Of a DNA stretch of 64,000 nucleotides, positions 62,937 through 64,000 are shown one piece after another. The notes below the pieces were generated by a model. That model saw nothing but the letters and a program-made list of their open reading frames with translations, searched no databases and was not told where the DNA came from. Location of the stretch: the NCBI RefSeq assembly GCF_003063455.1, contig NZ_NESN01000002.1, positions 248,001 through 312,000 of the forward strand, written 5' to 3'. Numbering within the stretch: position 1 is the first letter of the stretch; each line of letters starts with the position of its first letter. The DNA is from Limnohabitans parvus II-B4. Its GTDB lineage: Bacteria > Pseudomonadota > Gammaproteobacteria > Burkholderiales > Burkholderiaceae_C. The position numbers and the translations under genes are program-made.

Positions 62937-63701
62937 TCACGCAGCAACGATGGTGTTGTGCAGCGCCCCGATGCCTTCGATCTCGGTGACGATCACGTCG
63001 CCGGGTTGGCAGTCGACGATGCCGTCGGGCGTGCCGGTCAGGATCAGGTCGCCGGGGTTGAGCGTCATGAAGCTGCTGAAGTACTCAATCAGCGTGGGCA
63101 CGTCAAAAATCATGTCGGCGGTGCTGCCGCTTTGCGTGACTTTGCCGTTCACGGTGGTCTGCAACTTCAAGGCCATGGGGTTGGGCACATCCGCTGCATC
63201 GACCAGCCACGGGCCGATCGGTGTGCAGGTGTCGCGGTTTTTCACGCGCAGGTTGGGGCGGTACCAGTTTTCCAAGTAGTCGCGGATGGCGTAGTCGTTG
63301 GCCACGGTGTAGCCCGCGATGAAGTCATACGCATCGGCTTTTTTCACGCGGCGGGCGGTGCGGCCCACAACCACGGCCAGCTCGCACTCGTAGTGCATGT
63401 ACTTCACTTCAGCGGGGCGCTTCGTGAAGGCCTTGTGCCCGATCAGCGAAGCCTCCCCTTTCATGAAAGCCAGCGGTTCTTCAGGCGCCTTGAAGGCGAG
63501 TTCCTTGGCGTGGTCGGCATAGTTCAGGCCGAGCGCGATCACGGTGCGTGCCTGCGGCACGGGGGCCAGCGGCGGCAGCCAGACGACCTCGTCAAAACCG
63601 ACGCGGCGGCCCTTGTGCGGGCCTTGGGTGATGAGCAGCTGGCCATCGGATTCAACGGCTTGCTGAATGGCGCCGGACCAGGCGATGCGTGCGTGCTTCA
63701 T
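62937..63701 (-). CDS. hpaG2: HpaG C-terminal-type subunit (HpaG2), FAH fold
   Basis: The 254-residue FAH-family protein decarboxylates or isomerises 5-oxopent-3-ene-1,2,5-tricarboxylate in the homoprotocatechuate pathway. Blocks include ALGLNYADHAKELAFKAPEEPLAFMKGEASLIGHKAF, MHYECELAVVVGRTARRVKKADAYDFIAGYTVANDYAIRDY and ILTGTPDGI. In E. coli HpaG is one fused chain; here the halves are separate genes. It overlaps the upstream subunit by four bases (ATGA). Confidence 0.93.
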   Translation of the reverse strand: MKHARIAWSGAIQQAVESDGQLLITQGPHKGRRVGFDEVVWLPPLAPVPQARTVIALGLNYADHAKELAFKAPEEPLAFMKGEASLIGHKAFTKRPAEVKYMHYECELAVVVGRTARRVKKADAYDFIAGYTVANDYAIRDYLENWYRPNLRVKNRDTCTPIGPWLVDAADVPNPMALKLQTTVNGKVTQSGSTADMIFDVPTLIEYFSSFMTLNPGDLILTGTPDGIVDCQPGDVIVTEIEGIGALHNTIVAA

Positions 63702-64000
63702 GCGGCACCTCCAACCATGGTGACAACAGAAGCAAAGCCAGGTGCAGAAATCTCCACCCGATCCCCCGCCTTGGCGCGTGGGCGTGTGCCATCGGCCAGG
63801 CAGTCGGTGCCGACCATCAGCACATCCCCGGGCTGCAAAGTCATGAATTCACCCACATCGGCCAGCAGCTCAGGCATGGCGCGCATCAACTCGCGCAGGT
63901 CAACGGTCTGCACCAGATCGCCATTGCGGCGCACGGCGATCTGCATCGTGGCCCAGTCCTGCACCTGACCAGGCGTGACCTGCTGCGGCAAAGCCAGAAA
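63698..64000 (-). CDS. hpaG1: HpaG N-terminal-type subunit (HpaG1), C-terminal part only (cut by window edge)
   Basis: The last 100 residues of a FAH-family protein are present, running to the window end. They include QIAVRRNGDLVQTVDLRELMRAMPELLADVGEFMTLQPGDVLMVGTDC and end FASVVTMVGGAA. The overlap with hpaG2 and shared fold mark it as the partner half of HpaG. The N-terminus and any upstream hpa genes (hpaR, hpaA, hpaX, hpaBC) lie outside. An apparent internal start near 63991 is only an in-frame TTG. Confidence 0.9.
   Translation of the reverse strand, partial: FLALPQQVTPGQVQDWATMQIAVRRNGDLVQTVDLRELMRAMPELLADVGEFMTLQPGDVLMVGTDCLADGTRPRAKAGDRVEISAPGFASVVTMVGGAA

Overview
This is a chromosomal window of moderately high G+C from a betaproteobacterium, most likely Burkholderiales and probably Comamonadaceae (Limnohabitans/Rhodoferax-like). 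The assignment is an inference from gene content: a PhaM-type PHA granule protein, a DUF3567 protein, DUF3108, mreBCD-mrdA beside gatCAB, a homoprotocatechuate operon, and many short mobile hairpin repeats. No rRNA, tRNA, CRISPR array, phage gene or transposase was seen. Coding density is high and most genes have recognisable homologues.

Layout. 1-1306: end of an ABC uptake system. 1485-3777: queA-tgt (queuosine tRNA modification). 3778-7593: FIST sensor, PhaM, TauD-type dioxygenase and a PfpI/DJ-1 protein. 7648-17464: a metal-uptake region, all on the minus strand. It holds a siderophore-type TonB receptor, then a tight cluster that looks dedicated to copper: a His-rich small protein, a second TonB receptor, three DUF2946 proteins, an MbnH-type di-heme enzyme, an MbnP-type lipoprotein, two PCu(A)C chaperones and a Crp-family regulator. 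17528-22243: a BLUF photoreceptor, then an aldehyde dehydrogenase and DUF779 protein facing an AcoR-like sigma-54 activator, with a clear -24/-12 promoter between. 22317-24555: GST, DksA/TraR-like protein, VOC protein, MarC. 24613-29176: mreBCD-mrdA, divergent from gatCAB (29388-32681).

32925-36394: FAH-superfamily hydrolase divergent from an IclR regulator, then DUF3108 and DUF3567 proteins. 36604-42888: AbrB-type membrane protein, omega-aminotransferase, purU, a LysR regulator and a glcD-like oxidase. 43044-47317: a MarR-controlled operon (FAD monooxygenase, DUF2783, VOC protein, fumarylacetoacetase) that reads as a compact aromatic-ring pathway. 47494-52174: biotinyl/carboxyltransferase fusion, asparaginase, YggS and a beta-hydroxyacid dehydrogenase. 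52251-54859: the conserved dolP-diaA-yraN cluster divergent from rsmI. 54874-57936: EamA exporter, an unlisted 53-residue membrane protein, a PanE-like reductase and a class II aldolase. 58016-64000: the homoprotocatechuate meta-cleavage operon hpaG1-G2-E-D-F-H-I, cut by the window edge.

The most interesting parts are the copper cluster built around an MbnP/MbnH pair with no methanobactin genes in view, and the MarR operon with a possible VOC-type ring-cleavage enzyme. Also notable are the families of paired hairpin repeats, one of which supplies the stop codon of the fumarylacetoacetase gene, and several well-formed regulatory palindromes.
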